Below are positions 39,504 to 49,688 of a stretch of DNA of 64,000 nt, piece by piece (the first letter of the stretch is position 1; the number at the start of each line of letters is the position of its first letter). This DNA comes from an uncultured bacterium (GTDB lineage Bacteria; Dictyoglomota; Dictyoglomia; Dictyoglomales; Dictyoglomaceae), in NCBI GenBank assembly GCA_938034905.1, contig CALHLF010000018.1, positions 38,235 to 102,234 on the forward strand, given 5' to 3'. The translations under genes were made by a program, and so were the position numbers. Under the pieces are notes generated by a model. The model saw nothing but the letters and a program-made list of their open reading frames with translations. It searched no databases and had not been told where the DNA came from.

Positions 39504-40500
39504 ATGATGCTCTCCTTAATCTATCCATTATTGCTAATCCTAATCCTTCTAAGGGATAGGCCTCACTTAGAATAATATCAACTTCTTCTTCTAAATATCT
39601 CATTGCTCCAAAAAGATTACTTGCTACAGTAGCTAAGTTTTTTCTTGTCCCAACTATTACTAATTTTACACCATCAGGGTAAAAACTTCTATATTCTTCA
39701 GATGCTAAAACACCAACTTTTTTCCCTTCTTTAATCCAATTATTTATCTTATTTTTCCATTCTTCATTGATTTTAATGATATATAAAGGAACTTTTGGTG
39801 CATAATGTTTGTGTTTTAAACCAGGAGATGGAACATTTTCCCCTTTTCCTCTCCATATTTCTACTCTTTTCCCTAAAATTTCTTCAATATTCTCTTTAGG
39901 ACACGCTCCTGGTCTTAAAATTAAAGGAATTTCTCCTGTAAGATCTAAGACTGTAGATTCCACACCCCAAATTACTTCTCCTCCGTCTAAAATTAAATCA
40001 ATTCTATCTCCCAAATCCTCAAGAACATGTTCTGCTTTAGTAGGACTTGGTCTTCCTGATAAATTGGCTGATGGAGCACAGATAGGCCTACCAAAAGTAT
40101 TTAATAGAGCTAAAGCAATAGGATGATTAGGTTGTCTTATAGCTACTTTATTACTTCCTGCGGTTATTAAATCATCCACTAAAGAGGAACGAGGAAATAT
40201 TAATGTTAAAGGTCCAGGCCAAAAACTTTTCATTAATTTCTCTGCCTCTGGGGAGATATATTCAGCGAGGGAATAAACCTCTTCTATCTTACCCACATGA
40301 ACAATTATAGGATTATCAAAAGGTCTTTCTTTAACTATAAATATTTTTTTAATTGCAAGGGGATTAAAGGCGTCTGCTCCTAATCCATAAACAGTTTCTG
40401 TAGGAAAAGCAACCAATCCTCCATTTTCTAAAACTTTTACAGCATACTCCAAGCTTTCTTTGGAGATGTTGTTTGAATTTACCTTTAAATATTTTGCCAT
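39481..40500 (-). CDS. Threonylcarbamoyl-AMP synthase, Sua5 form
   Basis: Makes the threonylcarbamoyl-adenylate used for the t6A37 modification of tRNAs that read ANN codons. 339 residues, so the long Sua5-type protein: YrdC domain (about 10-195, with [27 protein letters not shown] and [14 protein letters not shown]) joined to the C-terminal Sua5 domain (about 215-339). Its 3' end overlaps rpiB and its 5' end overlaps prmC by 16 bp. TsaB/D/E partners are outside the window. Confidence 0.93.
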   Translation of the reverse strand: MAKYLKVNSNNISKESLEYAVKVLENGGLVAFPTETVYGLGADAFNPLAIKKIFIVKERPFDNPIIVHVGKIEEVYSLAEYISPEAEKLMKSFWPGPLTLIFPRSSLVDDLITAGSNKVAIRQPNHPIALALLNTFGRPICAPSANLSGRPSPTKAEHVLEDLGDRIDLILDGGEVIWGVESTVLDLTGEIPLILRPGACPKENIEEILGKRVEIWRGKGENVPSPGLKHKHYAPKVPLYIIKINEEWKNKINNWIKEGKKVGVLASEEYRSFYPDGVKLVIVGTRKNLATVASNLFGAMRYLEEEVDIILSEAYPLEGLGLAIMDRLRRASYENSNWL

Positions 40501-41336
40501 TCTATTATCACTACTCTCTCTTTATCTAAAATATCCTTGTAAACCTCTAAGGAATAATTTTTAAGATATAAGTTTAAGATTCTTTGAAGTTTATTTATTA
40601 TAAAAGGAGATATTTCCAAAATCATAATAATTTTATCTAAAATTTTTATTTCCTTTAACAATTCTCTGTAAAACTTACACCCATCAAATCCTCCGTAAAG
40701 AGCATTCCAAGGTTCTCTCTTTACTTCCTTAGAAAGATAAAACATCTCTATAGAAGATATATATGGAGGATTAGCTATTATTAAATCAATAGAAATATTC
40801 CTCAACAAAATAGGAAAAAGATAAGGGCCCAAAAAAAATTCAATCTTATCATCTATCTTATATTTCTTTGCATTTTTTAATGCTAATTTTAAAGCTTTTG
40901 GAGATATTTCACAACCAAAAAATTTTAAATTAGGGAATTTTAAAGCAAGAGGAATGATAATATTTCCTGAACCAACTCCAATTTCCACTAAGGAATTAAC
41001 ATTTTTCTTACAAATTACTTCCATGGACTTTTCCAATAATAATTCAGTCTCTGGGCGTGGAATAAAAACTCCTTCTTCTATTTCGAGTTCTAAATTAAAG
41101 AAATATTTTTTTCCCTGGAGATAATTTATAGGAACCCCTTGTAATCTTTTTTTCAATAAATAATTAAACTTTTTTTCTTGAATATCGTTAAGGTAATCAA
41201 AAAGATAAATATATGGTCTTTCAACATCTAAAGCTAAAGCCAATAATATTTCTGCTTCTAAATAAGGAGCAGAGGAGTTAATTTTAGCTAATTCATTTTT
41301 TGCTTTAAGTAAAGCTTCTTTAAGAAGCAGTAGCAA
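40485..41336 (-). CDS. prmC: Release factor glutamine methyltransferase
   Basis: Methylates the Gln of the GGQ motif in release factors. 283 residues: N-terminal helical domain, then a SAM-dependent methyltransferase fold with [17 protein letters not shown] and the catalytic [13 protein letters not shown]. It follows prfA, its substrate's gene, overlapping by 17 bp. The listed TTG start directly touches the AGAGGAGG in front of it. A CTG six bases downstream of that site (two codons in) would have better spacing, so the exact start is uncertain. Confidence 0.94.
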   Translation of the reverse strand: MLLLLKEALLKAKNELAKINSSAPYLEAEILLALALDVERPYIYLFDYLNDIQEKKFNYLLKKRLQGVPINYLQGKKYFFNLELEIEEGVFIPRPETELLLEKSMEVICKKNVNSLVEIGVGSGNIIIPLALKFPNLKFFGCEISPKALKLALKNAKKYKIDDKIEFFLGPYLFPILLRNISIDLIIANPPYISSIEMFYLSKEVKREPWNALYGGFDGCKFYRELLKEIKILDKIIMILEISPFIINKLQRILNLYLKNYSLEVYKDILDKERVVIIEWQNI

Positions 41337-42423
41337 CCTCCTCTAAAATTTTATTAATCTGTTTTTCCTTTTCTATAAGGATTAATCTATCAATAAATTC
41401 ATCTAACTCTCCTGAGAGAACTTCTTCCAGTTGAAAAGAAGAATAATTTATCCTATGATCTGTAACCCTTCGTTGAGGGAAATTATATGTTCTTATTTTT
41501 TCACTCCTTTCTCCTGATCCCACTTGTGCCTTTCTTTTAGATGCTATCTCTGCTTCTTTCTCTTGTTTTAAATATTCGTATAAACGAGATCTCAAAACTC
41601 TCATTGCCTTTTCTCTATTCTGATGCTGAGATCTTTCATCTTGACACTGAACCACAATACCTGTTGGTATATGAGTAATTCTCACTCCAGATTCTGTTTT
41701 ATTTACATGCTGTCCCCCTGCTCCACTGGAACGAAAGGTCTCAATTCTCAGATCCTTTGGGTCTATTTCTACTTCAACCTCTTCCATTTCAGGAAGAACT
41801 GCAACAGTAGCCGTAGATGTGTGAATTCTTCCTGAAGATTCTGTTATAGGAATCCTTTGGACCCTGTGAACTCCACTTTCAAATTTTAATTTACTATAAG
41901 CTCCTTTCCCTTCTACTAAGAATATGATCTCCTTAAATCCTCCTAAACCTGTAGGATTAGAGCTTACCACATCAATTTTCCATCCTTTCCTTTGAGCATA
42001 TCCTACATACATTCTAAATAAATCTGCAGCAAATAATGCTGCTTCTTCTCCTCCTGTGCCAGCTCTTATTTCCATAATTATATTTCTTTCATCATTAGGA
42101 TCTTCTGGAATAAGAGAGGATTTTAATAAAAATTCCAATTCTTCAATTCTTTTAGTCAACTTCTCCAATTCAGCTTCTGCTAAATTTCTTAGTTCTTCAT
42201 CTTCACTTTCATCTAATAAGCTCTCCGTATCTTCTTTTTCTTTTAATAGTTTTTTATATTCCCTAAAATCCTCAACTATTTTTTCTAATTTTCCCCTCTC
42301 TTTAAGTAAAACCTGATATTTACCAATATCTGAAACAATTTCAGGATTTAACAAGAGCTCTTCCAGTTCATTAAATCTATTCTCTATATTCTGAAGTTTC
42401 TGAAGAAAGATTTGATGTAACAT
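41320..42423 (-). CDS. prfA: Peptide chain release factor 1
   Basis: Class I release factor for UAA and UAG. 367 residues. The GGQ loop is in [16 protein letters not shown]. The tripeptide anticodon region is [18 protein letters not shown], that is PIT of the PxT type, which marks RF1 rather than RF2. GGAGGTGTTAGGAGAAG lies before the ATG. It shares 47 bp with the DUF1385 gene. The prfA-prmC pair is conserved. Confidence 0.96.
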   Translation of the reverse strand: MLHQIFLQKLQNIENRFNELEELLLNPEIVSDIGKYQVLLKERGKLEKIVEDFREYKKLLKEKEDTESLLDESEDEELRNLAEAELEKLTKRIEELEFLLKSSLIPEDPNDERNIIMEIRAGTGGEEAALFAADLFRMYVGYAQRKGWKIDVVSSNPTGLGGFKEIIFLVEGKGAYSKLKFESGVHRVQRIPITESSGRIHTSTATVAVLPEMEEVEVEIDPKDLRIETFRSSGAGGQHVNKTESGVRITHIPTGIVVQCQDERSQHQNREKAMRVLRSRLYEYLKQEKEAEIASKRKAQVGSGERSEKIRTYNFPQRRVTDHRINYSSFQLEEVLSGELDEFIDRLILIEKEKQINKILEEVATAS

Positions 42424-43285
42424 CTTCTCCTAACACCTCCTTAAGAGCTCTTATAGCAGTCTCTAACTGAAAATCATCAGGCTCCTTAGTGGTAAAATAC
42501 TGCATCCATAAACCTGGCAAAAGTATCATTCTCCATAATAAGGAGTCACTATATTTAGAACCTAGCCTAATTATTTCATAGGAAATACTAAATATAATGG
42601 GAATAAGAAAAACTCGTGAAATTACTCTCTCAATAAAACCCTGTTTTCCTAAAAAGGAAAAAACTAATATACTTACAATCATAACCACAAGAAGGAATGA
42701 AGTACCACAACGAGGATGAAATCTTGGAAATTTTTTACAATTTTCTACAGTTAACTCTTCTCCCGATTCATAACAAAAAACAGTTTTATGTTCAGCACCA
42801 TGATATTGAAATACCCTATATATTTCTTTTATTTTACTTATAGAGAATAGATAAATTAAAAAGATAATGAGACGAATTATCCCTTCCAATAATCTTAATA
42901 CTATTAAGGAAGAAATAAATCTTTCTACGGGCTTTATTATTAATAAAGGAAGAACAATAAACAAAGCTACAAAAAGTACAAAACCTAATATTAAAGCCCA
43001 AAAAATTAACCAATTTTCATTAACTTTTTCCTTCTCATCGGTAGGAAAGGCTATACTTGTAGAATAATTCAAGGCCTTTATTCCCCAAATTAAAGAATCC
43101 ATAAGAATTATTAGTCCCCTAAGAAAAGGAAAATTTAACCATTTTTTAAAAAAGGATTTTAACTGATACTTTTCTACCAAAATCTCTCCCTGGGGATTTC
43201 TTACTGCTACTGAAAGATTTAATCCCCTTCTCATCATTACACCTTCATATACTGCTTGTCCACCTATATTTTCTTCTTTTCTCAT
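42377..43285 (-). CDS. DUF1385 membrane protein
   Basis: A 302-residue protein with the family start [14 protein letters not shown], at least four hydrophobic helices (about 50-65, 90-118, 125-150, 200-240) and the conserved [13 protein letters not shown] plus [10 protein letters not shown] stretches. The His/Glu/Cys pattern hints at metal binding. Function is unknown. In Firmicutes and other phyla it is found near prfA, prmC, rpmE and thymidine kinase genes, as here. ATG 43285 overlaps the tdk stop. Confidence 0.88.
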   Translation of the reverse strand: MRKEENIGGQAVYEGVMMRRGLNLSVAVRNPQGEILVEKYQLKSFFKKWLNFPFLRGLIILMDSLIWGIKALNYSTSIAFPTDEKEKVNENWLIFWALILGFVLFVALFIVLPLLIIKPVERFISSLIVLRLLEGIIRLIIFLIYLFSISKIKEIYRVFQYHGAEHKTVFCYESGEELTVENCKKFPRFHPRCGTSFLLVVMIVSILVFSFLGKQGFIERVISRVFLIPIIFSISYEIIRLGSKYSDSLLWRMILLPGLWMQYFTTKEPDDFQLETAIRALKEVLGEDVTSNLSSETSEYRE

Positions 43286-43872
43286 TTTTCACTCCTTCTT
43301 AAAACAATATGACATCTTCTACAACGAGCCTCATATACCTCAAATGCTCCTACTAATATTATAGGATCATCATAATAAGCAGGTTTACCATTTACAATTC
43401 TCTGAGTTCTACTGGCAAGATTTCCACATTTCATACATATTGCATGAAGTTTATCTACATATTCCGCTATTGCTAAAAGATAAGGCATGGGACCAAAGGG
43501 TTCTCCACGAAAATCCTGATCTAAACCTGCAACAATCACCCTTTTACCTTGATCTGCCAACTTTTGACAAACTTTAATTAATCCCATATCAAAAAATTGT
43601 CCTTCTTCAATAGCGACTACCTGAGTATCCTTTTCTACCATTTTTTCTATTTCAGTACTGTTGGAAACTAAAATTGCCTCTATCTTTAATCCTGTATGAG
43701 AAATGACATAATCTCTTCCATATCTCGTATCTAAGCTATGTTTAAAAACCTGTACTTTCTGTTTTGCAATTTGAGCCCTTCTTATTCTTCTAATAAGCTC
43801 TTCACTTTTACCACTATACATTCCTCCACAGATTACTTCTATCCATCCAGAAGGAGCATTGATAAATTCCAT
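43282..43872 (-). CDS. tdk: Thymidine kinase
   Basis: Salvage phosphorylation of thymidine to dTMP. 196 residues, type II thymidine kinase: Walker [15 protein letters not shown], catalytic Glu in [11 protein letters not shown], and two pairs of zinc cysteines (CMKCG, CRRCH). With thyX next door, both the de novo and the salvage route to dTMP are encoded side by side. Confidence 0.95.
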   Translation of the reverse strand: MEFINAPSGWIEVICGGMYSGKSEELIRRIRRAQIAKQKVQVFKHSLDTRYGRDYVISHTGLKIEAILVSNSTEIEKMVEKDTQVVAIEEGQFFDMGLIKVCQKLADQGKRVIVAGLDQDFRGEPFGPMPYLLAIAEYVDKLHAICMKCGNLASRTQRIVNGKPAYYDDPIILVGAFEVYEARCRRCHIVLRRSEK

Positions 43873-43878
43873 AATTTA

Positions 43879-44535
43879 TCACCTTCTTTCGGGAACACAG
43901 GTTTTTCCTTCGGGACATGGCCCTCTAAAACAATAAGGTCCTGCATCGGAAAAAATGATTGGAGCTACTTCTTTAACCTTTTCCAACATTTTCCATGCCA
44001 TTTCTCTTATTTCCCACTGTGAATTATTGCATGTTCTTAGGGAGAAAAAATGCATAAGTTCCCTTGCATTCATAGAAACAATAATCTTTGTCTCTATCGC
44101 TTGAGGTAAAAGATAACGAGCATCCTCCTTGGGAATTCCCATTTCTATTAATTTTTCATAACTCTGAAAAGCATTTTCAATAGCAGATTGATAAATCTTC
44201 TTTATCTCTTCCTTTTTCTCAATACTAACAGGAGTAACAGTTTCTTCCTTTACTCTAACAAATCTTTGACTCTGTTGAGAATAAGAAGCTATTCTATGTC
44301 TAACTAATTGATGGGTAGTTACTCTTGAGATTCCTTCAATATAAAAACTAAAATAAGCATGTTCAAAAACTGATAAATGCTGAAGCCTCTTTGCTTTTTT
44401 TAAAAGCCTCTCTATCTCTAAAGGATCCAACGAATTTCTCAATTCCTCTAAGGATCCTTTAAAGTGGCAAAGACGCATTGCTAAAGCACATATCTTTTCG
44501 GGTTCGGGCGTATAAGAGATAAGATCTACTCTCAA
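43879..44535 (-). CDS. thyX: FAD-dependent thymidylate synthase
   Basis: Makes dTMP from dUMP using methylene-THF and reduced FAD. 218 residues with the ThyX signature RHRIASYSQQSQRFV (RHRxxSxxxxSxR). A C-terminal CFRGPCPEGKTC segment is present. The start is TTG 44535 and the ribosome-binding site is weak, so the 5' end carries some doubt. No thyA is visible in the window. Confidence 0.95.
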   Translation of the reverse strand: MRVDLISYTPEPEKICALAMRLCHFKGSLEELRNSLDPLEIERLLKKAKRLQHLSVFEHAYFSFYIEGISRVTTHQLVRHRIASYSQQSQRFVRVKEETVTPVSIEKKEEIKKIYQSAIENAFQSYEKLIEMGIPKEDARYLLPQAIETKIIVSMNARELMHFFSLRTCNNSQWEIREMAWKMLEKVKEVAPIIFSDAGPYCFRGPCPEGKTCVPERR

Positions 44536-44537
44536 TA

Positions 44538-44744
44538 CTATTTAATTTCCCAATTATACTTCTTGGAAAACTTTTCTACTCTTCTTTCAGTATCTACAAA
44601 TTTTCTTTGCCCTGTAAAGAAAGGGTGACATTTAGAACATATTTCAGTAGTCATATATTCTTTTGTAGACAAAGTCTCATAAACTGCTCCACATGCGCAA
44701 ACAATTTTTGCCTTTTTCATTAAAGGATGAATTCCTTTCTTCAT
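44538..44744 (-). CDS. rpmE: Ribosomal protein L31
   Basis: A 68-residue ribosomal protein of the zinc-binding L31 type, with Cys residues in [10 protein letters not shown] and CSKCHPFF, preceded by [13 protein letters not shown]. It opens the rpmE-thyX-tdk-DUF1385-prfA run. AAGGAGGAA lies about ten bases before the ATG, and an extended -10 promoter sits further upstream. Confidence 0.95.
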   Translation of the reverse strand: MKKGIHPLMKKAKIVCACGAVYETLSTKEYMTTEICSKCHPFFTGQRKFVDTERRVEKFSKKYNWEIK

Positions 44745-44786
44745 TTTTTATAAGTTCCTCCTTCTTTCAAAACTTTAATCTTTTGA

Positions 44787-44795
44787 ATTATATCA
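44787..44795 (-). promoter_or_regulatory. Extended -10 promoter of the rpmE operon
   Basis: The minus strand reads TGATATAAT, a perfect extended -10 element (TGn-TATAAT). The -35 region overlaps the GC-rich terminator stem and does not match TTGACA, consistent with an extended -10 promoter not needing one. The predicted start, near 44780, gives a leader of about 36 bases with AAGGAGGAA. It likely drives rpmE through upp and perhaps murA and beyond. Confidence 0.5.
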
Positions 44796-44834
44796 TAAAA
44801 ATTAAAGAAGGCGGAGAAAGTTTTCTCCGCCTTC
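44796..44834 (-). terminator. Rho-independent terminator of the rseP-spoVS operon
   Basis: A perfect 13-bp inverted repeat (44807-44819 with 44822-44834; arm GAAGGCGGAGAAA) separated by two bases, so the innermost pairs probably open as the loop. On the minus strand it is followed by TTTAATTTTTA. It is among the most GC-rich patches in this intergenic region, 26 bases after the spoVS stop. It separates the two long minus-strand transcripts. Confidence 0.85.
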
Positions 44835-44860
44835 CAACAAGATTTCAAATCCAACTTTGC

Positions 44861-45121
44861 TTAACGAGGCTCTACAATAAATCGGATAGCTGTTCTTTCT
44901 TCTCCATCAATTTGTACATCAGTAAAGGCAGGGATACAAATTAAGTCAATGCCACTTGGAGCAACATATCCACGAGTAATAGCTATAGCCTTTACTGCCT
45001 GATTTACTGCTCCTGCTCCTATTACCTGAATTTCTGCACGACCTCTTTCACGAATAACACCTGCTAATGCTCCCGCAACTGCATTAGGATTAGATTTAGC
45101 TGAAACTTTTAAAACCTCCAT
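44861..45121 (-). CDS. spoVS: Stage V sporulation protein S-like (SpoVS)
   Basis: An 86-residue protein of the SpoVS family (Alba-like fold, nucleic-acid binding suspected). EVLKVSAKSNPNAVAGALAG at the N-terminus and IAITRGYVAPSGIDLICIPAF are family signatures. An in-frame ATG at 45157 would add 12 residues, but AGGAGGT is seven bases before ATG 45121 and the resulting length equals that of Bacillus SpoVS. It follows ymdB and rny, as in Firmicutes. It is widespread in non-sporulating bacteria, so no sporulation is implied. Confidence 0.93.
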   Translation of the reverse strand: MEVLKVSAKSNPNAVAGALAGVIRERGRAEIQVIGAGAVNQAVKAIAITRGYVAPSGIDLICIPAFTDVQIDGEERTAIRFIVEPR

Positions 45122-45177
45122 AATTTTACCTCCTTTTATCCATTTCCTTTCTCCCATGGCAGACTTCTCTTTCTCTC

Positions 45178-45963
45178 CTATACTCTTCCCCTCCTTTGCA
45201 ATCTTTCAATTTTTTTTGTTTTACCTGTAAATTCTTCTATTTCGATGATCACCCCTTCCATTTTAAAAAGTCCTTTTTCTGGAATTTCAAAACGTTGAGG
45301 AATTTGGAGAAGAAATTTTTTAAGAACAGCTTCCTTTTCCACCCCCAATATGGAATCTTCCGCACCACACATTCCAGCATCAGTAATATATCCTGTCCCC
45401 CCCTCTAATATCCTTTCATCAGCAGTTTGAACATGAGTATGGGTCCCAATCACTGCAGAAACTTTACCATCTAAGAAATATCCCATCGCTATTTTTTCCG
45501 ACGTAGCTTCTGCATGCATATCTACTAATATTATATTAGTATCTTTTTTTACTTTTTCAACTATCTCTTCTACAACAATAAAAGGATTATCTATTGCTTC
45601 CATAAATACTCTCCCTTGTAAATTTATTATACATATTTTTTTCCCAAAATACGAGAGGATAATATAACCTTTTCCAGGTACCCCTTTGGGATAATTAGCT
45701 GGCCGTAGTATCCTTTCGTAGGACTCCAATATATGCATCCCTTCTTTTTTATCCCATATATGATTCCCACCTGTCAATACATCTACTCCTGCATCAATAA
45801 TTTCTTTAATAACTTTTTCGGTAATTCCAAAACCTGCAGCTGCATTTTCCACGTTTCCTATTACTAAATCTATATTATACTCCTCTCTAATTTTAGGCAG
45901 AAACATTGAAACACCTTTTCTTCCAATACTTCCCACAATATCTCCTAAAAAAAGTATCTTCAT
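45178..45963 (-). CDS. YmdB-like metallophosphoesterase
   Basis: A 261-residue protein of the TIGR00282/YmdB family. Metal-binding motifs of calcineurin-like phosphoesterases are visible: FLGDIVGSIGRKG, GNVENAAAGFG, GGNHIWDKKEG, VDMHAEATSEK and GTHTHVQTADE. YmdB in Bacillus cleaves 2',3'-cyclic nucleotides and affects biofilm genes. The position next to rny fits the conserved rny-ymdB-spoVS order. Confidence 0.93.
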   Translation of the reverse strand: MKILFLGDIVGSIGRKGVSMFLPKIREEYNIDLVIGNVENAAAGFGITEKVIKEIIDAGVDVLTGGNHIWDKKEGMHILESYERILRPANYPKGVPGKGYIILSYFGKKICIINLQGRVFMEAIDNPFIVVEEIVEKVKKDTNIILVDMHAEATSEKIAMGYFLDGKVSAVIGTHTHVQTADERILEGGTGYITDAGMCGAEDSILGVEKEAVLKKFLLQIPQRFEIPEKGLFKMEGVIIEIEEFTGKTKKIERLQRRGRV

Positions 45964-45969
45964 TTCCTT

Positions 45970-47478
45970 TTACCTGGCATATTCTATAGCTCTTGTTTCT
46001 CTTATAACAGTAACTTTAATTTGTCCTGGATATTCCATCTCTTTTTCTATCTTTTTTGCAATTTGATATGCTAAACGGGTAGCAGAAAGATCGTCTACAT
46101 TATCTGGATTAACTATAACTCTTACTTCTCTTCCTGCTTGTATAGCATAAGCCTTTTCAACCCCAGGAAAAGACATAGCAATTTCTTCTAATTTTTCTAA
46201 CCTTTTTATATATATCTCAATACTTTCCCTTCGAGCACCTGGTCTTACAGCAGAAATACTATCTGCTACCTGTATTATAATATCTAAAAGCTTTATCAAT
46301 GGCACTTCCTCATGATGTGCTGCTACAGCATGAACAATATCTGGATGTTCATCATACTTTTTAAGAAGCTCTGAACCTAAAATAGCATGGGAACCCTCTG
46401 ACTCATAATCTACTGCTTTTCCTATATCATGAAGTAATCCAGCTCTCCTTGCCATTCCTGAATCCAAATGTAATTCTGCAGCAATTATTCCTGCTAATTT
46501 TGCAACCTCAATAGAATGTTGAAGAACATTTTGTCCATAACTACTTCTATAATAAAGTCTTCCTAAGGTTTTAACAAGATCTGGATGGAGATTATGTATT
46601 CCAACCTCTAATATTGCCCTTTCTCCCTCCTCTCTTATCCTATTTTCCACCTCCTTTTTTGCTTTACTAACCATTTCTTCTATTCTCGCAGGATGAATTC
46701 TTCCATCTTTTACCAATTTTTCTAAGGCGACTCTTGCAATCTCCCTTCTTATTGGGTCAAAGGAAGAAAGTACCACTGCTTCTGGGGTGTCATCAATTAT
46801 TAAATCTACTCCTGTTAAGGTTTCAAAGGTTCTAATATTTCTTCCTTCTCTCCCTATTATTCTTCCCTTCATTTCCTCACTGGGGAGAGAAACTACTGAT
46901 ACAGTAGACTCTACAGTATGATCCACTGCACATCTCTGAATAGCCTCAGACAAAATCTCCTTTGCTTTTCTATCTGCCATCTCTCTAAATTTTGTTTCAG
47001 CTTCTTTTATTCTGATAGCTATATCCTTTTGTAATTCCTCTTCTAATCTGATTAATAAAAGTTCTTTTGCCTCTTCCCTTGTTAATTGTGCAATATTTTG
47101 AAGTTCTTCAATTTGCTTCTTTTGCAATTCTTTTATTTCACTTAATCTATATTCTATTTCCTGTTCCTTTTTTAAAATCTGTTCTTCTTTTCTTTCAAGA
47201 TTTTCCTCCCTTTGAAGGATTCTTCTTTCTAAAGTTAAAAGTTCATGTCTCCTCTCTTTTAATTCTCTTTCTGTTTCAGTTTTTAATTTATAAATTTCTT
47301 CCTTCCCCTCTAATATAATAGATTTCTTTTCTTCTTCGGCCTTAATCCTTGCTCTTTCTATAAGCTCTCTTGCTTTCTTTTCAGCATTTTCAGAAATTTT
47401 TCCTTCTATTATCTTCCTTACAAAATATCCTAATAGCAAACCTATAATGAATATTAGTGTATAAATTAAGATATTAAT
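45970..47478 (-). CDS. rny: Ribonuclease Y, with an apparent ATT start codon
   Basis: Membrane-anchored endoribonuclease that begins mRNA decay. Domains: N-terminal helix, coiled coil (about 25-165), KH domain ([15 protein letters not shown]) and HD domain ([35 protein letters not shown]). The first ordinary start codon is TTG 47439, which would cut off most of the membrane helix and has no ribosome-binding site. Reading on, the frame gives [20 protein letters not shown], the expected anchor, starting at ATT 47476-47478; AGGAGGTGA is nine bases upstream of that codon, and a TGA lies three codons before it. I therefore call an ATT start, giving 502 residues. Confidence 0.9.
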   Translation of the reverse strand: MNILIYTLIFIIGLLLGYFVRKIIEGKISENAEKKARELIERARIKAEEEKKSIILEGKEEIYKLKTETERELKERRHELLTLERRILQREENLERKEEQILKKEQEIEYRLSEIKELQKKQIEELQNIAQLTREEAKELLLIRLEEELQKDIAIRIKEAETKFREMADRKAKEILSEAIQRCAVDHTVESTVSVVSLPSEEMKGRIIGREGRNIRTFETLTGVDLIIDDTPEAVVLSSFDPIRREIARVALEKLVKDGRIHPARIEEMVSKAKKEVENRIREEGERAILEVGIHNLHPDLVKTLGRLYYRSSYGQNVLQHSIEVAKLAGIIAAELHLDSGMARRAGLLHDIGKAVDYESEGSHAILGSELLKKYDEHPDIVHAVAAHHEEVPLIKLLDIIIQVADSISAVRPGARRESIEIYIKRLEKLEEIAMSFPGVEKAYAIQAGREVRVIVNPDNVDDLSATRLAYQIAKKIEKEMEYPGQIKVTVIRETRAIEYAR

Positions 47479-48539
47479 TGCTTTTCACCTCCTTTTTTTA
47501 TTTTTTCCAACTCTAACCTTAATTCTTCCATTATATCGTCCCAAGAACCATCCTTTATTATCTTACCATATTTAAAAAGAAAAACCTTTTGAGGAGAACC
47601 AGTTATACCTAAATCTGCTTCTCTTGCTTCACCTGGTCCATTCACTTCACATCCCATTACTGCAATAGTTATATTTATAGGATAATTTTTAAATTCTTTT
47701 TCAATAAGTTTTGCTACTTTGTCTACTGGAAAATGGGCACGGGCACACATGGGACAAGAGATTACTTTTATACCTTTATTCCTTAATCCAAGAGCATTTA
47801 ATATCTCATAGGCAACATCTACCTCTTTTTCTGGATTTGTAGAGAGAGAAACCCTTATAGTATCTCCAATTCCTTCTGATAATAAAATTCCTATTCCAAT
47901 ACTTGATCTTATACTTCCTGGAAGTAAGGTTCCTGCTTCGGTAATACCAATATGTAATGGATAATCCACCTTTTCGCTTAAAATTCTATAGGCAGAAACC
48001 GTTAAAGGAATAGAAGAAGATTTTACAGAAACAATTATGTCATGAAAATCTTCCTCTTCTAAAATTCTAATTTCCGATAATGCACTTTCTACTAAGGCTA
48101 ATGGAGTTATTCCTCCATATTTTTTTAGAATTTCTTGACTTATAGAACCTGCATTACTTCCCACTCTTATAGGTACTCCCCTTGCCTTAGCTTCCTTTGC
48201 TATTAACGAAATATATTTAGGGTTTTTGATATTTCCTGGATTTAATCTTAACTTATCTACTCCTTGTTCCAAAGCAATCAAGGCTAACTTATAGTCAAAA
48301 TGTATATCTGCAATTATAGGAATAGGGCTTTTCTTTTTAATTTTTCCTAAAGCCAATGCAGAATCTTTATCTGGTACTCCTATTCTTACCAATTCGCATC
48401 CCCTCTTATATAATCTATAAATTTGACTTAGAGTTTTTTTTACATCACATGTAGGGGTTTTGGTCATAGATTGTACCCTTATGGGATTATCTCCACCAAT
48501 AAAAATATTTCCAACTTTTACTACTTTTGTTTTTCTCAT
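47466..48539 (-). CDS. ispG: 4-hydroxy-3-methylbut-2-enyl-diphosphate synthase
   Basis: Iron-sulfur enzyme of the MEP isoprenoid pathway, converting MEcPP to HMBPP. 357 residues. The start [20 protein letters not shown] and the cluster ligands in ISCPMCAR and [11 protein letters not shown] are intact. The rseP-ispG pairing is common in Firmicutes, where dxr usually precedes; dxr is missing at this spot. Its 3' end overlaps the proposed rny start by 13 bp, so rny translation may be coupled to it. Confidence 0.95.
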   Translation of the reverse strand: MRKTKVVKVGNIFIGGDNPIRVQSMTKTPTCDVKKTLSQIYRLYKRGCELVRIGVPDKDSALALGKIKKKSPIPIIADIHFDYKLALIALEQGVDKLRLNPGNIKNPKYISLIAKEAKARGVPIRVGSNAGSISQEILKKYGGITPLALVESALSEIRILEEEDFHDIIVSVKSSSIPLTVSAYRILSEKVDYPLHIGITEAGTLLPGSIRSSIGIGILLSEGIGDTIRVSLSTNPEKEVDVAYEILNALGLRNKGIKVISCPMCARAHFPVDKVAKLIEKEFKNYPINITIAVMGCEVNGPGEAREADLGITGSPQKVFLFKYGKIIKDGSWDDIMEELRLELEKIKKGGEKQLIS

Positions 48540-49579
48540 TATTTACTTAATCTTTGAATATCAAAAAATGTAACAAGGAGCATTAAAAAGAATAAAATTA
48601 AAAGACCAATCCAATGAACTATTTCTTCTTTTCTTGTTTCTAAAGGCTTTCCTCTCAATTTTTCAATTAATATAAAAAGTATTCTTCCTCCATCTAAGGC
48701 AGGAAATGGAAGAAGATTAAATATTCCCAATTGAATACTAAAAAGACCTATAAAATTTAAAAGATATTGATATCCTGCAGAAACAGCTTCTCCAGTTATT
48801 TTAGCTATTCCAATAGGTCCAGTAAAAGTAATCCCCTGCCCCCCCTTGAATAACATACCTATAATAGAAAAGGTTAAAGCTATTACTGTCAAGAATAGAG
48901 AAAAACTTTTTTTAATTGCTAAAAGAAGGGGATATTTTTTAATTTCATAGTCAAAAGCTACACCAATAAAACCACCTTTTCTTTCTTCTTCCCATTCAGG
49001 AACAACTTCTAAGATTATAATCTTTCCATTCCTCTCAATCTCAATTTTGACAGAATTTCTAATCTGAGGATTTGGAACAGCTTCCCTTATAATTTTTATA
49101 GCATCTTCAACATTTTTAATTTTAATGCCATTTATTGCTATAATTTTATCCATAGGTTGCAAACCTGCTATACTTGCTGGTTTCCCAGGAAGAACCTCTT
49201 TAATTCTAGGAATAGGGGACGAAACTCCTAATAAAAATACCAAACAAAAGAGAAAAATTGCCAATATAAAATTCATTAAAGAACCAGAAAAAAGGACTAA
49301 AAATCTTTTCCAAGGAGCTTTATTACCAAATTTTTCCTCTTCTGAGACAGTTGATTTTTCGTTTAAATCATCTATTCCAGCCATTCTAACAAATCCACCT
49401 AAGGGAATCATCCTTATCACATATCTTGTTTTTTTTCCTTTAATCTCAAAGATTTTTGGACCAAAACCTATGGAAAACTCATAAACTCTAATTCCAAAAA
49501 GTCTCGACATAATAAAATGTCCAAACTCGTGAGGAATTATAAGAAGAGCAAAAACTAATAAAACCCATATAGGGGTCAT
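48539..49579 (-). CDS. rseP: RseP-type intramembrane zinc metalloprotease
   Basis: Site-2 protease family, 346 residues, which cleaves membrane-bound regulators or signal-peptide remnants. The zinc motif HEFGH is at residues 17-21 in the first helix, a PDZ domain covers about 120-185 and the second metal motif is in LPFPALDGGRIL near the C-terminus. The start ATG follows AAAAGGAGGTAATTAGAA and the gene overlaps ispG at TAATG. In organisms with an outer membrane this enzyme often activates an envelope-stress sigma factor; no such gene is visible here. Confidence 0.94.
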   Translation of the reverse strand: MTPIWVLLVFALLIIPHEFGHFIMSRLFGIRVYEFSIGFGPKIFEIKGKKTRYVIRMIPLGGFVRMAGIDDLNEKSTVSEEEKFGNKAPWKRFLVLFSGSLMNFILAIFLFCLVFLLGVSSPIPRIKEVLPGKPASIAGLQPMDKIIAINGIKIKNVEDAIKIIREAVPNPQIRNSVKIEIERNGKIIILEVVPEWEEERKGGFIGVAFDYEIKKYPLLLAIKKSFSLFLTVIALTFSIIGMLFKGGQGITFTGPIGIAKITGEAVSAGYQYLLNFIGLFSIQLGIFNLLPFPALDGGRILFILIEKLRGKPLETRKEEIVHWIGLLILFFLMLLVTFFDIQRLSK

Positions 49580-49688
49580 TTTCTAATTACCTCCTTTTTT
49601 CCTACTACAAATTAAAAACTAAAAACCTTTCACATATTTCTGCAATTAAAATCAACATAAATAAGTTTACCCAATATTTAACTTTTTT

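Noticed and set aside
45122..45157. Twelve-residue N-terminal extension of SpoVS
   Set aside because: The strong AGGAGGT site and family length both favour ATG 45121.
47437..47439. TTG as the RNase Y start
   Set aside because: No ribosome-binding site, and it removes most of the membrane anchor; the ATT at 47478 fits better.
49125..49484. Plus-strand open frame of about 120 codons within rseP
   Set aside because: Complementary to a well-supported metalloprotease gene and without family features.
49580..49688. Possible terminator or promoter between the PfkB gene and rseP
   Set aside because: 109 AT-rich bases with the rseP ribosome-binding site but no clear hairpin and no paired -35/-10 boxes.
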